64,000 nt of DNA from Psychrobacter sp. M13 (GCF_030718935.1 NZ_CP132194.1:620001-684000), one strand, 5' to 3'. Positions 9,057 through 17,792 are shown, numbered from the stretch's first letter. A program made the numbers and translations. The notes: generated by a model not told the origin, from the letters alone.

Positions 9057-10112
9057 TTAAATATCTTTACTAAGCACTGTAAAGTAACGCTCGATATCTG
9101 ACTCAGTTAAAGCTTCTAATTTGTTAGGATGCCAATTTGGAGAGCCATCTTTATCAACTAGTACCGCACGCACGCCTTCATAAAAGTCAGGGGTAGCCAT
9201 AAAATGAATGGCCATGTCCTTTTCCATCTCCAAGCATTCGCTAAGCGATTTATCTTCACCATTGATGAGCTGCTGTAAGGTCACTTTTAATGAGGTAGGT
9301 GATTTTGCAAGGATGGTTTTTAAGGTCAGTGCGGCCCATTCGTTGCCATTAGCGGCTTCACTTTCTAATGATGCGACTATCTCTTCGATGGTGTCATATT
9401 GGAAATGACGATTTATGTCATCTTGGTTTGCTTTTAGCTCGGTAATATCTGCTGATTTAGTAGAGTTTGATTCAAAGAAGGCATCGAGATCTTTATTGAT
9501 TGAGTTCTGTGACCACTTTTGAGTGAGTAGTTTTTCTTCTATAGTTTCCCACTCACTGCTGTCTATAGTGTAATCAGCGCTGCCACTATAAATAACGTCA
9601 TTTGCCTTGATAACCTTAGCGGTTAGAGCGAGATAACGACCGGTGTACCTTGGCATTTGATTGAGGAAAAAGCTTGCGCCTACGTCAGGGAAGAAGCCGA
9701 TGTTCATCTCAGGCATGGCCCATTTTGTTTTTTCGGTGACGATACGGTGAGAGGCGCCGACAGACAGTCCGACACCACCTCCCATAACGATGCCATTCAT
9801 ATAAGCGATAATAGGTTTGGAGTAGTTATGGATGAGAGCATCTAAGCGGTATTCTGTAGAGAAAAACTGCTCCGCGTAAGGTATGACCTCTTCGGCTTCT
9901 AGATCATAGAATTTGCGCATATCGCCTCCAGCACAAAATCCTTTTTCTCCTGCGCCAGATAGGCAAACGAATAGCACATTAGCATCGTCTTGCCATTCCT
10001 CTAAAGCGTTCGTTAGAAGTTCAACGACTTCTGCATTAATAGCGTTTAAGACTTTAGGTCGGTTTATTTTTAACCAACCCATACCGTTTTTTACTTCCGA
10101 TGTAACCACCAT
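9057..10112 (-). CDS. 3-hydroxyisobutyryl-CoA hydrolase (HIBCH, crotonase superfamily)
   Basis: 351 residues, the usual HIBCH length. Crotonase motifs: GFCAGGDMR (oxyanion loop), MGGGVGLSVGASHRI, and PEMNIGFFPDVGASFFL, which is typical of the hydrolase branch rather than hydratases; the extra C-terminal helical region (EFCLEMEKD-like, here ECLEMEKD) is also HIBCH-like. It would hydrolyse 3-hydroxyisobutyryl-CoA (valine degradation) or 3-hydroxypropionyl-CoA. GAGGTGAT precedes the ATG. It is the last gene of the minus-strand cluster and is separated from the hydratase gene by a terminator-like hairpin, so it may have its own promoter. Confidence 0.9.
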   Translation of the reverse strand: MVVTSEVKNGMGWLKINRPKVLNAINAEVVELLTNALEEWQDDANVLFVCLSGAGEKGFCAGGDMRKFYDLEAEEVIPYAEQFFSTEYRLDALIHNYSKPIIAYMNGIVMGGGVGLSVGASHRIVTEKTKWAMPEMNIGFFPDVGASFFLNQMPRYTGRYLALTAKVIKANDVIYSGSADYTIDSSEWETIEEKLLTQKWSQNSINKDLDAFFESNSTKSADITELKANQDDINRHFQYDTIEEIVASLESEAANGNEWAALTLKTILAKSPTSLKVTLQQLINGEDKSLSECLEMEKDMAIHFMATPDFYEGVRAVLVDKDGSPNWHPNKLEALTESDIERYFTVLSKDI

Positions 10113-10182
10113 TTATATCACCTCATGATTTGTTTTATTTACGCTATACGAGATTAAATTTTTCTAAAATCGTTATAAAAAA

Positions 10183-10236
10183 TAAAGCATGATCACCGTT
10201 ATATATCACAATCAGTATAACGATAACCATGCTTTA
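10183..10236 (-). terminator. Terminator-like hairpin between hydratase and HIBCH genes
   Basis: TAAAGCATG (10183-10191) pairs perfectly with CATGCTTTA (10228-10236), and inner arms CGTTATA/TATAACG extend the stem after a short mismatch. In the minus-strand transcript the stem is followed by a T-rich run (TTTTTT). The inner arm contains the 11-mer TATAACGATAA that also occurs upstream of the alcohol dehydrogenase gene, so this could be an operator, a terminator, or both. Confidence 0.55.
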
Positions 10237-10266
10237 GATTGAATTTACTGACGACTAAAAAGAGAA

Positions 10267-11058
10267 CTACCCCTTAAAGTTAGGCTTACGTTTTTCCATA
10301 AAAGCGTTAACGCCTTCGACCATATTCTCTGTCTCGAATAGCTGCGCCCATTGTTCGGCTTCTATCTCCAGTCCTTTTTCTAAGGTGGTTGCCATGCCTT
10401 CATTGACAGCTATAATCGTTGCTTTGACAGATTCGGCGCTTTTGTTAAGAGCAATAGATTCAGCTAGTTTTTTGGTCTCATCCATTAATTCAGCGAGGGG
10501 AACTGATTTATTAACTAGACCGATTTTTTCAGCCTCTTGACCACCGATAAATCGACCTGTAAGGATTAGCTCTAATGCTTTAGCTTTATTAGTAATACGA
10601 GCAAGGCGCTGAGTGCCTCCGAATCCAGGTATCAGACCTAGATTTAGCTCTGGCTGACCTAACTTGGCTTCATCAGCGGCCAGACGCAAATGGCAACTCA
10701 TAGCAAGCTCTAACCCGCCACCTAGACAAGCACCGTTGATAGCGGCGATAACGGGCTTGGTAGAGGCCTCAATAGTATTCATCACGGCTTGAGCATCTTG
10801 TGAGAGTTTTTTGCCTTTTTGAGCATCGTTAAACGCTTCGGTAAACTCTTTGATATCTGCGCCAGCGACGAACATTTTACCCGTACCCGTTATTACAATT
10901 ACCTTAATGCTTTGATCTGCTTGCGCCTGTTTGAAACACTCAGATAGTCCGTTAATTGTAGTCGTACTTAACGTATTGGCAGGTGGACTATTGATAGAAA
11001 TATAACCTACTTGGTTTTCTACACTGAAATCGATGTTTTCGAAAGTTTGATTTTGCAT
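10267..11058 (-). CDS. Enoyl-CoA hydratase
   Basis: 263 residues, standard for the family. Motifs: FVAGADIKEF (oxyanion hole), LGGGLELAMSCHLRLA carrying the first catalytic glutamate, and GQPELNLGLIPGFGGTQRL carrying the second. With both acid residues present it should be an active hydratase, adding water to 2-enoyl-CoA such as methacrylyl-, acryloyl- or crotonyl-CoA. In this cluster it would supply the 3-hydroxyacyl-CoA substrate of the adjacent HIBCH. It lies 95 bases downstream of the semialdehyde dehydrogenase gene on the same strand. Confidence 0.92.
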   Translation of the reverse strand: MQNQTFENIDFSVENQVGYISINSPPANTLSTTTINGLSECFKQAQADQSIKVIVITGTGKMFVAGADIKEFTEAFNDAQKGKKLSQDAQAVMNTIEASTKPVIAAINGACLGGGLELAMSCHLRLAADEAKLGQPELNLGLIPGFGGTQRLARITNKAKALELILTGRFIGGQEAEKIGLVNKSVPLAELMDETKKLAESIALNKSAESVKATIIAVNEGMATTLEKGLEIEAEQWAQLFETENMVEGVNAFMEKRKPNFKG

Positions 11059-11153
11059 GGTGTTTTACCTTATTGAAGTGATATTTAAAATTCTGCTAAT
11101 AAAAAAGTCTTATAAAAAGTTATTTATAAAAGACGACTGATAAAAAATAGCGG

Positions 11154-12644
11154 TTAAGTTGGCATAGAGAATTGTTTCTCTTCTCTTAGTGCCGCACTAG
11201 GCCAGCGCTGGGTGATCGTTTTGCGACGAGTAAAGAATCTTACGCCATCTGGTCCGTACATAGCCAAATCACCGAATAATGAACGCTTCCAGCCGCCAAA
11301 GCTTTGCGATGCTACGGGTACTGGCAGTGGAATATTGACACCGACCATACCGACCTGAATGTTGTCAATAAAATAACGCGCCGCTTCACCATCTCTAGTA
11401 TAAATACAAGTGCCGTTACCATATTCATGGTCATTGATGAGCTGTACGGCTTCGCTCATAGTCTGTACTCGTATCACTTGTAAGACCGGACCAAAAATTT
11501 CGGCCTCATAGCTGTGCATCTCTTTGGTGACATGATCAATCAAAGTTGGACCGACAAAGAACCCTTTCTCGTAGCCTTTAGGTGAGGCATTAGAGCCATC
11601 GATAACCAGCTTGGCACCTTGATCGGTAGCGCTTTTGATATAACCTAAAACTTTAGATTTGTGTGCCTCTGTAATGACAGGGCCAAAGTCGTTACCTTTA
11701 TCTGAATGCACACCAAACTTGAGGCCTTCAATAGCAGGTTGTAATGCTGCAATCATTTTGTCAGCAGTCTCATCACCGACTGCAACGGCGACAGACAGAG
11801 CCATACAACGCTCTCCTGATGAGCCAAAAGCGGCACCTAACAGTGAGGTCACTACATTATCTAAGTCGGCATCTGGCATAACGATTGCATGATTCTTTGC
11901 ACCGCCTAATGCTTGACAGCGTTTGCCCTGCGCAGCGGCGGTGGTATAGATGTATTCAGCGATAGGGGTAGAGCCGACGAAGCTAACGGCTTTGACATCA
12001 GGGTGATGTAAAATGGCATCGACGGCTTCTTTGCCACCATTGACGACATTGATGACGCCATCTGGGACACCCGCTTGTTGTAGTAGCTGCGCGATAAATA
12101 ACGTGACACTTGGATCACGCTCAGAGGGTTTTAGCACAAAGGTATTACCACACACAATAGCCATAGGAAACATCCACAGCGGTACCATGACTGGGAAGTT
12201 AAAGGGCGTGATACCAGCGACGACGCCTAGCGGATGAAACTCACTCCAAGAGTCGATATCAGTACCTACATTACGACTGTGCTCGCCTTTGAGTAATTCA
12301 GGTGCGCCGCAAGCATATTCGACATTCTCGATACCGCGTTGTAGTTCGCCCGCAGCGTCGTGAACAATTTTTCCATGCTCTTCACCAATCAATCTACATA
12401 TCTCGTCAGCATTTTGCTCTAATAACTCTTTAAATTTGAACATGACACGAGCGCGTTTCATCGGTGGGGTTTTGCTCCACGCTGGAAATGCCGCTTTTGC
12501 CGCAGCGACGGCTTCACCGATGGTTTTTACACCGCCTAGTGCCACTTGCTTGCTAATTTCACCTGTCGATGGGTTGTAAACATCTTGAGTTTTGCTGTCA
12601 TTGTTTAACAGGCTGCCGTTAATAAAATGTCCAATAGTTTGCAT
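11154..12644 (-). CDS. mmsA: CoA-acylating (methyl)malonate-semialdehyde dehydrogenase
   Basis: 496 residues. It belongs to the aldehyde dehydrogenase superfamily; catalytic Cys280 sits in GSSGERCMALS, and the usual general-base glutamate segment is replaced by QALGGAKNHAIVMPDAD, as in the MmsA class. FFTRRKTITQRWP at the C-terminus is also class-typical. It converts methylmalonate semialdehyde to propionyl-CoA, or malonate semialdehyde to acetyl-CoA, releasing CO2. It follows the iron alcohol dehydrogenase by 71 bases, so the two are probably co-transcribed. The same pairing (DddB/DddC) is known from 3-hydroxypropionate and DMSP catabolism. Confidence 0.94.
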   Translation of the reverse strand: MQTIGHFINGSLLNNDSKTQDVYNPSTGEISKQVALGGVKTIGEAVAAAKAAFPAWSKTPPMKRARVMFKFKELLEQNADEICRLIGEEHGKIVHDAAGELQRGIENVEYACGAPELLKGEHSRNVGTDIDSWSEFHPLGVVAGITPFNFPVMVPLWMFPMAIVCGNTFVLKPSERDPSVTLFIAQLLQQAGVPDGVINVVNGGKEAVDAILHHPDVKAVSFVGSTPIAEYIYTTAAAQGKRCQALGGAKNHAIVMPDADLDNVVTSLLGAAFGSSGERCMALSVAVAVGDETADKMIAALQPAIEGLKFGVHSDKGNDFGPVITEAHKSKVLGYIKSATDQGAKLVIDGSNASPKGYEKGFFVGPTLIDHVTKEMHSYEAEIFGPVLQVIRVQTMSEAVQLINDHEYGNGTCIYTRDGEAARYFIDNIQVGMVGVNIPLPVPVASQSFGGWKRSLFGDLAMYGPDGVRFFTRRKTITQRWPSAALREEKQFSMPT

Positions 12645-12715
12645 AATGTGTTTCCTTTTAGAGTTTGGATAATAAGTAAGTTAAAAATTAATGAAGACTG
12701 TTTCTGCTCGGTGTA

Positions 12716-13906
12716 CTAGCTCGGTGCATTTTCGACCGAATTAGTATCATTCCACAGTAAGGTATATAGCTGAATCATCTCTTCTAAACTGGGTATGCGA
12801 GGATTATTATTAGGCGACCCTGACGCAAATGCTTGCTTACACATGGTATCGATAAGCGCATCGAAATCAGTTCTTTGTACGCCAAATTCAGCGAGTGTCG
12901 GCACCTGTAGTTCTTTATTTAAGTTTTTTAGGTAACTCACCAAGCTAACGTTTGCCTGATCGTTGGTGTCGCTATAATCAGATACGCCTAGTGCGCGCGC
13001 ACAGTCAGCATAACGATCGGGCGCACTCGCTATGCCGAATTCTGTAATGGTTGGCAGTAACATCGCGTTAGATAAGCCGTGCGGCACATGAAAAAAAGCA
13101 CCGATTGGACGACTCATACCATGTACTAAGGCCACTGAAGAATTACAGAATGCAATACCAGCTAAGGTAGAACCTAGCATCATTGCCTCACGTGCGGTCT
13201 CGTCTTTGCCATCGTGATAAGCGGTTTGAATATTGGGCCCAATCAGGCGTAAAGCGGCGAGCGACTGTTGATCGCTATAAGCATTACGTTTGGGGCTGAT
13301 ATAGGCTTCGATAGCATGGGTCATCGCATCGATGCCAGTGTCTGCGGTGGTGCGCGGTGGTACGCTCATCGTCAGACTATAATCGATAATGGCTGCAACG
13401 GGCATAAATCCCATACCCACGCACAACAGCTTTTCGTTATTAGCGTCATCGGTAATGATAGTAAAACGGGTCACCTCTGAGCCTGTGCCAGCTGTCGTTG
13501 GTATCGCGACAATAGGTAAGCCTGCCTCGTTCACTTGACGAGGAAACTTATAATCGCGCATGACACCACCGAACTTTCCTAGGATAGAGATGGCTTTTGC
13601 ACTGTCGATAGGACTGCCGCCGCCTAAGGCAATGAGTCCGTCGTAGTCTTGAGCTTTTACTAGCGACACTCCAGCTGCGATAGAGCTTTCGGTAGGTTCT
13701 GGCACGGTGTCTGAGAAGACATCGGCAACGATATTCACCGCTTTCAAAATAGCTTGTACATTATCGACATAGCCAAGCTTGACCATCATCTCGTCAGTAA
13801 TGATGAGCGGCTTTTTTATACCTAAACTGGCTAATATCGTGGGCAGGTTTTGACAAGCCTCGCGTCCAATCTCCATGGTTCTGGGTAAAACAATACTGTG
13901 TGACAT
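12716..13906 (-). CDS. Iron-containing alcohol dehydrogenase
   Basis: 396 residues, group III Fe-ADH. Nucleotide-binding GGGSPIDSAKA is near residue 100, TTAGTGSEVTRF near 140, and metal-site residues lie in DAMTHAIEAY, HGMSRPIGAFFHVPHGLSNAM. By context it should oxidise the 3-hydroxyacid (3-hydroxyisobutyrate or 3-hydroxypropionate) released by HIBCH and pass the semialdehyde to the neighbouring MmsA-type dehydrogenase; no MmsB-type 3-hydroxyisobutyrate dehydrogenase is in the cluster. That substrate is inference. It is the first gene of the minus-strand cluster, divergent from the IclR gene. Confidence 0.9.
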   Translation of the reverse strand: MSHSIVLPRTMEIGREACQNLPTILASLGIKKPLIITDEMMVKLGYVDNVQAILKAVNIVADVFSDTVPEPTESSIAAGVSLVKAQDYDGLIALGGGSPIDSAKAISILGKFGGVMRDYKFPRQVNEAGLPIVAIPTTAGTGSEVTRFTIITDDANNEKLLCVGMGFMPVAAIIDYSLTMSVPPRTTADTGIDAMTHAIEAYISPKRNAYSDQQSLAALRLIGPNIQTAYHDGKDETAREAMMLGSTLAGIAFCNSSVALVHGMSRPIGAFFHVPHGLSNAMLLPTITEFGIASAPDRYADCARALGVSDYSDTNDQANVSLVSYLKNLNKELQVPTLAEFGVQRTDFDALIDTMCKQAFASGSPNNNPRIPSLEEMIQLYTLLWNDTNSVENAPS

Positions 13907-14011
13907 AGTGACTCATCCTTGCATTAATGACTATAAATGAGGTCTTAGTAAATCGCTGATTTATAGTACAAACCACTCACCAAAGTAGACGGTATTTAGA
14001 TAAAAAATTCG

Positions 14012-14099
14012 TATAACGATAAATATTTTATCGATATGTAAAAGTTAACAGAATATTTTTGTAATAGCAAGACGCAAAAAGATTAATTTTATCGTTATA
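14012..14099. promoter_or_regulatory. Candidate IclR operator(s) between the dehydrogenase and iclR-type genes
   Basis: The exact 11-mer TATAACGATAA lies at 14012-14022, with its reverse complement at 14089-14099. The first copy forms the left arm of a near-perfect dyad (14013-14037; CGATAAA/TTTATCG around a 3-base centre). A third copy is at 10216-10226 between the hydratase and HIBCH genes, and a near copy (AAATCGTTATA) is at 10168-10178. The location between the divergent regulator and enzyme genes fits binding by the adjacent IclR protein; this is inference. Confidence 0.55.
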
Positions 14100-14147
14100 A
14101 TAAATAAATTTATTCGCTGAGAATCAGCTAGAGGTTTAGAGTAAGTA

Positions 14148-14918
14148 ATGAGTAATACTAAAAAGAAAGGTTCAAGCGTTGAGCGCGTTTTGCAGATAGT
14201 AGAGGTTCTCGCCGCTTCGCAACGGCCATTAAGTGTCAGCGACTTAGCAGAAACGTTAGATGTGCCTGTGCCTAGTATGTATCGGTTATTGGATCAATTG
14301 CAGAACCTTGAATTTGTTCAATTAGATTTGCCAGGGAAGGTCGCTTGCGGGAAACGCACCTACAAGCTTGCCATGAACTTATTGCAAAACAGCGATTTTA
14401 AAAATGAGCGGTTAGCCATACTCAATGAGCTGTCAGCAAAAATAGGGGAGACGGTAGGTATCTCGATCATGCAAGACTTAGACGTGGTTTATATCGACCG
14501 TGTTATGTCGGATTGGCCGCTACAAATATTTTTACCTTCGGGCACTCATGTCCCCGTTTGGGCGAGTGCCAGTGGCAAATTATTGTTATCACAGTTAGCG
14601 GATGATAAATGCGAGCGCATCGTTGAAAAAATGTCGTTACATGCGTTAACGACCAAAACTCAGACCGATAAAAAGCAACTGATGCAAACGATTGCCACAA
14701 CGCGCGAGACGGGAGTAGGAGTAGATAATGAGGAGTTTATTCCAGGTATGGTCGCTTGTGCTGTCATGATTCCTAATGGCGATCAACAAGCCTTTGCGAC
14801 GGTGTTCACCCATGGACCGACAGTGAGAAAAAGTCTAGAAGAGTTGCTCAGCTACGTGCCTCTTATGCAAGAGGCAGCTAAGGAGCTGTCAGTGATTTTC
14901 AGTCAGGATTACGAGTAG
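14148..14918 (+). CDS. IclR-family transcriptional regulator
   Basis: 256 residues. The N-terminal winged helix-turn-helix (SSVERVLQIVEVLAASQRPLSVSDLAETLDVPVPSMYRLLDQL split over about residues 8-55) is followed by the IclR effector domain, with VGISIMQDLDVVYIDRV, PVWASASGKLLLS, and GVGVDNEEFIPGMVACAV. Such proteins usually control an adjacent catabolic operon in response to a small organic acid. It is divergent from the Fe-ADH/MmsA/hydratase/HIBCH cluster, with repeated 11-mers in the gap, so it is probably that cluster's regulator. It converges with the histidine kinase gene. Confidence 0.93.
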   Translation: MSNTKKKGSSVERVLQIVEVLAASQRPLSVSDLAETLDVPVPSMYRLLDQLQNLEFVQLDLPGKVACGKRTYKLAMNLLQNSDFKNERLAILNELSAKIGETVGISIMQDLDVVYIDRVMSDWPLQIFLPSGTHVPVWASASGKLLLSQLADDKCERIVEKMSLHALTTKTQTDKKQLMQTIATTRETGVGVDNEEFIPGMVACAVMIPNGDQQAFATVFTHGPTVRKSLEELLSYVPLMQEAAKELSVIFSQDYE

Positions 14919-14945
14919 ATAATGTTTTTGTAAGGTCATTTTATA

Positions 14946-16451
14946 TTACTTACCAAAAGGTAAAGTTCTAAAAGACGGTAGTTCAATCTGTACGACTAGC
15001 CCTTGATTATCTGTCCTATTACGAGCATGTATTTGACCTTTATGCGCCATTATCACGGCATGGGCAATCGCCAGACCGAGCCCATAACCGCCCGTTTGAC
15101 GCTGGCGCGCTGAGTCAAGACGGACAAAAGGCTCAAATATTCGCTCCACATCTTTTTCAGCGATACCGCCACCTTCATCTGCTATATTAACTTGTATTAT
15201 TGATACCTGCTCCGTTCGGGCTTTGTCTATAGTTATAGTTACTGTTGAGTGCTCAGGCGTATGTATAAAGGCATTACGAACCACATTCTCAAGAGCGCTA
15301 TGTAATTGCTCCTGATTGCCAAAGGTTGAATACTCTACTTCATTGGTAGGGCGCTGCCACTGCAAATGCACGTTTTTATTTTGAAATTCAAAGCAGACAT
15401 CTTGACTAATGTCACTGATTAAGTCGATCAGATTTATCGCTTCTTTGTCTGCTTTAGTCGTCGTATATTGCTGCATTTGTAAAGATTGAATGTTAATAAT
15501 TTGCGCAATTAGCTCATTCATACGAGCGGATTCTTTTTGAATACGATCGAGGTAATGAGTAGCTTCTGGCGCATAGTCGCGAGTGAGCTCAGTTGCCACC
15601 TCAAGACGTGCCAAAGGCGAGCGCAGTTCATGGGAGATGTCACTGAGCATCTGTCTGCGTGACAGCTCACTATCCGCCAGTCGATCAGACAATTTAGCGA
15701 CATCTTTAGCCAGTACGCCCAGCTCATCGTCACCTAGCTTAGATAAGTCGTCACCAGCTCGATAATCGCCTTCGCTCATACGGTGTATCGTAAACTGAAC
15801 CCGATGAATCCGTTTAGACAGAGCATGGCTAAACCAATAACAGGCCAATAGACTGAAGAGTAAAATAATGCCAAAGCGTACAGGAAAGTTACTTTTTTGC
15901 AGTGCTATAAGCTCTGGTAGAGGCAGACGAGGTTGTAGCTGCACGGTATAAATAGTGCCATCGAGCGTGGTGACAGATACATCTTTAAGCTCAGGATAGT
16001 TATCTGTGTTTGGCACAACCTCTTGAACCCTCTGATTGGGTGGTAGCGTCGGTGGCAAGGCTGGATTATTCAATGCTTCGGATGGTCTATTACTCCCTCC
16101 TATTAAGGGTCTAAACCGAGAAGATATAGGCTCGCCTTGTTCATCGACGATGATAATCTGACCTCGAAGACCACGCTCATTGCGATAGAGTTGTCGCAGG
16201 GTATTATAGTCACTTGATTCTAGTGCCTGTATCACGTCTTCACGGACAGCGACTAAATGCGATACTTGCATCGCCATCCGTGACTCTAATGCTTGCGCAT
16301 TTATCCAGCGCTCTATAGTGACTGATATCACCGACGTTAATAGTAATAGCAGTAGCAGACTCAAAAATAGTCGCCAAAACAGCGGTAGTGACGGCGTCCC
16401 TTTGCGCTTTTTGTTTATAGTGCTATCTAAGCTTTTATCCATAATATTCAT
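14946..16451 (-). CDS. CpxA-like sensor histidine kinase
   Basis: 501 residues. It has a transmembrane helix at about 24-46, a periplasmic loop of roughly 140 residues with a Pro/Asn-rich middle, a second membrane helix near 193-212, a HAMP domain, a HisKA box with the phospho-acceptor His in SHELRSPLARLE, and an HATPase_c domain with N (NVVRNAFIHT), G1 (DEGGGI) and G2 (GGYGLGLAIA) boxes. The SHELRSPLARL context is that of the CpxA/RstB group. Its ATG overlaps the regulator's stop codon by one base (TAATG), so the two are translationally coupled. A second in-frame ATG is at 16442. Confidence 0.92.
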   Translation of the reverse strand: MNIMDKSLDSTINKKRKGTPSLPLFWRLFLSLLLLLLLTSVISVTIERWINAQALESRMAMQVSHLVAVREDVIQALESSDYNTLRQLYRNERGLRGQIIIVDEQGEPISSRFRPLIGGSNRPSEALNNPALPPTLPPNQRVQEVVPNTDNYPELKDVSVTTLDGTIYTVQLQPRLPLPELIALQKSNFPVRFGIILLFSLLACYWFSHALSKRIHRVQFTIHRMSEGDYRAGDDLSKLGDDELGVLAKDVAKLSDRLADSELSRRQMLSDISHELRSPLARLEVATELTRDYAPEATHYLDRIQKESARMNELIAQIINIQSLQMQQYTTTKADKEAINLIDLISDISQDVCFEFQNKNVHLQWQRPTNEVEYSTFGNQEQLHSALENVVRNAFIHTPEHSTVTITIDKARTEQVSIIQVNIADEGGGIAEKDVERIFEPFVRLDSARQRQTGGYGLGLAIAHAVIMAHKGQIHARNRTDNQGLVVQIELPSFRTLPFGK

Positions 16452-17128
16452 TACAGCACCAACTGATAGCCTTTACCACGAATGGCTTTTATAGGCTCAT
16501 CATGAAAAGGCTGAAGTTTTTTACGCAGGCGTGAGACATGGACATCAAGACTACGATCAAAGGGTTGTAGTTCGCGCTGTAGCACCGTTTGTGATAGCCA
16601 CTCTTTACTGACCACTTCACCTTTTTGCTGTAGCAGTGCAACTAGCAGATCAAACTCAGTGCCCGTCACTTGTAGCTCAATACCATCGATAGTACAGATA
16701 CGATGACTTTGATCTAAAGTCAATCGGTCATGAGTGAGCGTAGGTACATCCATCTTTGGCATAGTCGTGCGCTTAATGACCGCATTGATACGCGCCAGCA
16801 GCTCCCTTGGGTTACAGGGCTTGGCGATATAATCATCAGCGCCAAGCTCAAGGCCAATGATACGATCAATCTCATCGCCTTTTGCGGTTAGCATAATGAC
16901 GGGCAATTGACTGCTGGCAGGTAATTGTCGCAATACGCTGAGACCATCTATTTTGGGCATCATAATATCGAGCACCAGTAGATCATACTGATAATCGGGG
17001 TCTTGTAATCGTTCTAACACTTGCGCGCCATCATAGACGCAATCGCAGCTGACCTCGTGATTGCCTAAGTACTCTTGTAGCAATTGAGTCAACTCTTCAT
17101 CATCATCACCAAGTAATATATGAGTCAT
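16451..17128 (-). CDS. CpxR-like OmpR-family response regulator
   Basis: 225 residues. Receiver domain: the acidic triad GDDDEE, the phosphorylatable Asp in VLDIMMPKIDG, IMLTAKGDEIDRIIGLELG and the KP pair in ADDYIAKPCNPRELL; then a C-terminal winged-helix DNA-binding domain ending DVHVSRLRKKL and IRGKGYQLV. The receiver resembles CpxR closely. A -10 box (TATAAT, plus-strand 17149-17154) lies close upstream. The divergent region carries a 36-bp element with 10-bp tandem half-sites, the pattern expected for this regulator family, and an LTxxQ (CpxP/Spy) gene is nearby, so an envelope-stress role is likely. Confidence 0.92.
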   Translation of the reverse strand: MTHILLGDDDEELTQLLQEYLGNHEVSCDCVYDGAQVLERLQDPDYQYDLLVLDIMMPKIDGLSVLRQLPASSQLPVIMLTAKGDEIDRIIGLELGADDYIAKPCNPRELLARINAVIKRTTMPKMDVPTLTHDRLTLDQSHRICTIDGIELQVTGTEFDLLVALLQQKGEVVSKEWLSQTVLQRELQPFDRSLDVHVSRLRKKLQPFHDEPIKAIRGKGYQLVL

Positions 17129-17263
17129 AACACAGTCCTATATTTTTTATTATAACGGTGTTTTTAGAATGCACTCACATTTTAAAAACGCTCATGCTGT
17201 TTGATCTGAAGCTATCAACGTATTACGCAAGTTTACTAAAGATAATAGCTCAGTGGTGACAAA

Positions 17264-17317
17264 CGTTACCTTTCTTAAAGTTTCATAAATCTACGTAACC
17301 TCATTATTACTTATACT
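17264..17317 (+). promoter_or_regulatory. 36-bp regulatory element (copy 1) with -10 box
   Basis: The element spans 17264-17299. It contains tandem half-sites TTTCTTAAAG (17271-17280) and TTTCATAAAT (17281-17290) with a 10-bp period, flanked by GTTAC and GTAAC. The -10 hexamer TATACT is at 17312-17317, 21 bases after the second half-site, and the -35 position has no good hexamer, as expected for an activator-dependent promoter. It would serve the 97-residue protein gene. The neighbouring CpxR-like regulator is the obvious candidate activator (inference). Confidence 0.65.
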
Positions 17318-17393
17318 TTCCTTCGTAGACAAAACATCAATGATTACGACAACGTTATATTATTGATAATTAATATAGAGCCTTAAGGAAATA

Positions 17394-17687
17394 ATGATGA
17401 GAAAGTTAATGATCAGTTTAGTTATAGCGGCTTCTAGCTGTTTCGCGATGCTCAGTCCAGCTAGTGCTGCTAGTCATAAAACAGAAACGCATTCCTCTCA
17501 AGTCCAACATCAAAAGGAGAAAGCAAAGACTAAGCACGCTGTTGTATCAAAGCACAAAGTAACCAAACAGCACTCAAAGCATGAGTCTATTAAAAAGGCT
17601 GCTACTCAGCATAAAAATATACATGCCAAGGCCAAGTCTGTACCTGCAAAACATTTTACTGCTCAGAAAAAAGTCAGTCAAAGATAG
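17394..17687 (+). CDS. Small exported Lys/His-rich protein
   Basis: 97 residues. It has a signal peptide of about 26 residues (MISLVIAASSCFAMLSPASA, cut before SHKTE), then a mature part of about 70 residues that is almost wholly Lys, His, Gln, Ser and Thr, without hydrophobic core or cysteine; it is probably disordered in the periplasm. The composition recalls acid-shock (Asr-like) proteins, but I see no alignable motif and do not assign it. AAGGAA precedes two adjacent ATGs (17394, 17397). It is driven by copy 1 of the 36-bp element and ends in a strong terminator. Confidence 0.72.
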   Translation: MMRKLMISLVIAASSCFAMLSPASAASHKTETHSSQVQHQKEKAKTKHAVVSKHKVTKQHSKHESIKKAATQHKNIHAKAKSVPAKHFTAQKKVSQR

Positions 17688-17729
17688 CCGTTATAGAGCA
17701 TAAATTAATGACAGACACTTTGCATAAAA

Positions 17730-17754
17730 ACCAACCTAGCAAGGTTGGTCTTTG
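17730..17754 (+). terminator. Rho-independent terminator
   Basis: ACCAACCT (17730-17737) pairs perfectly with AGGTTGGT (17742-17749) around a 4-base loop and is followed by CTTTGTATTT. It ends the Lys/His-rich protein transcript, so the second 36-bp element downstream starts a separate unit. Confidence 0.8.
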
Positions 17755-17792
17755 TATTTGCAAAAGCTAATAACACAGAATATAGCAGCAAT

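Noticed and set aside
9057..13906. Complete DMSP-degradation (ddd) cluster
   Set aside because: The Fe-ADH/MmsA pair resembles DddB/DddC, but there is no DddD-type CoA-transferase/lyase, no BCCT transporter and no LysR DddR here; the regulator is of the IclR family.
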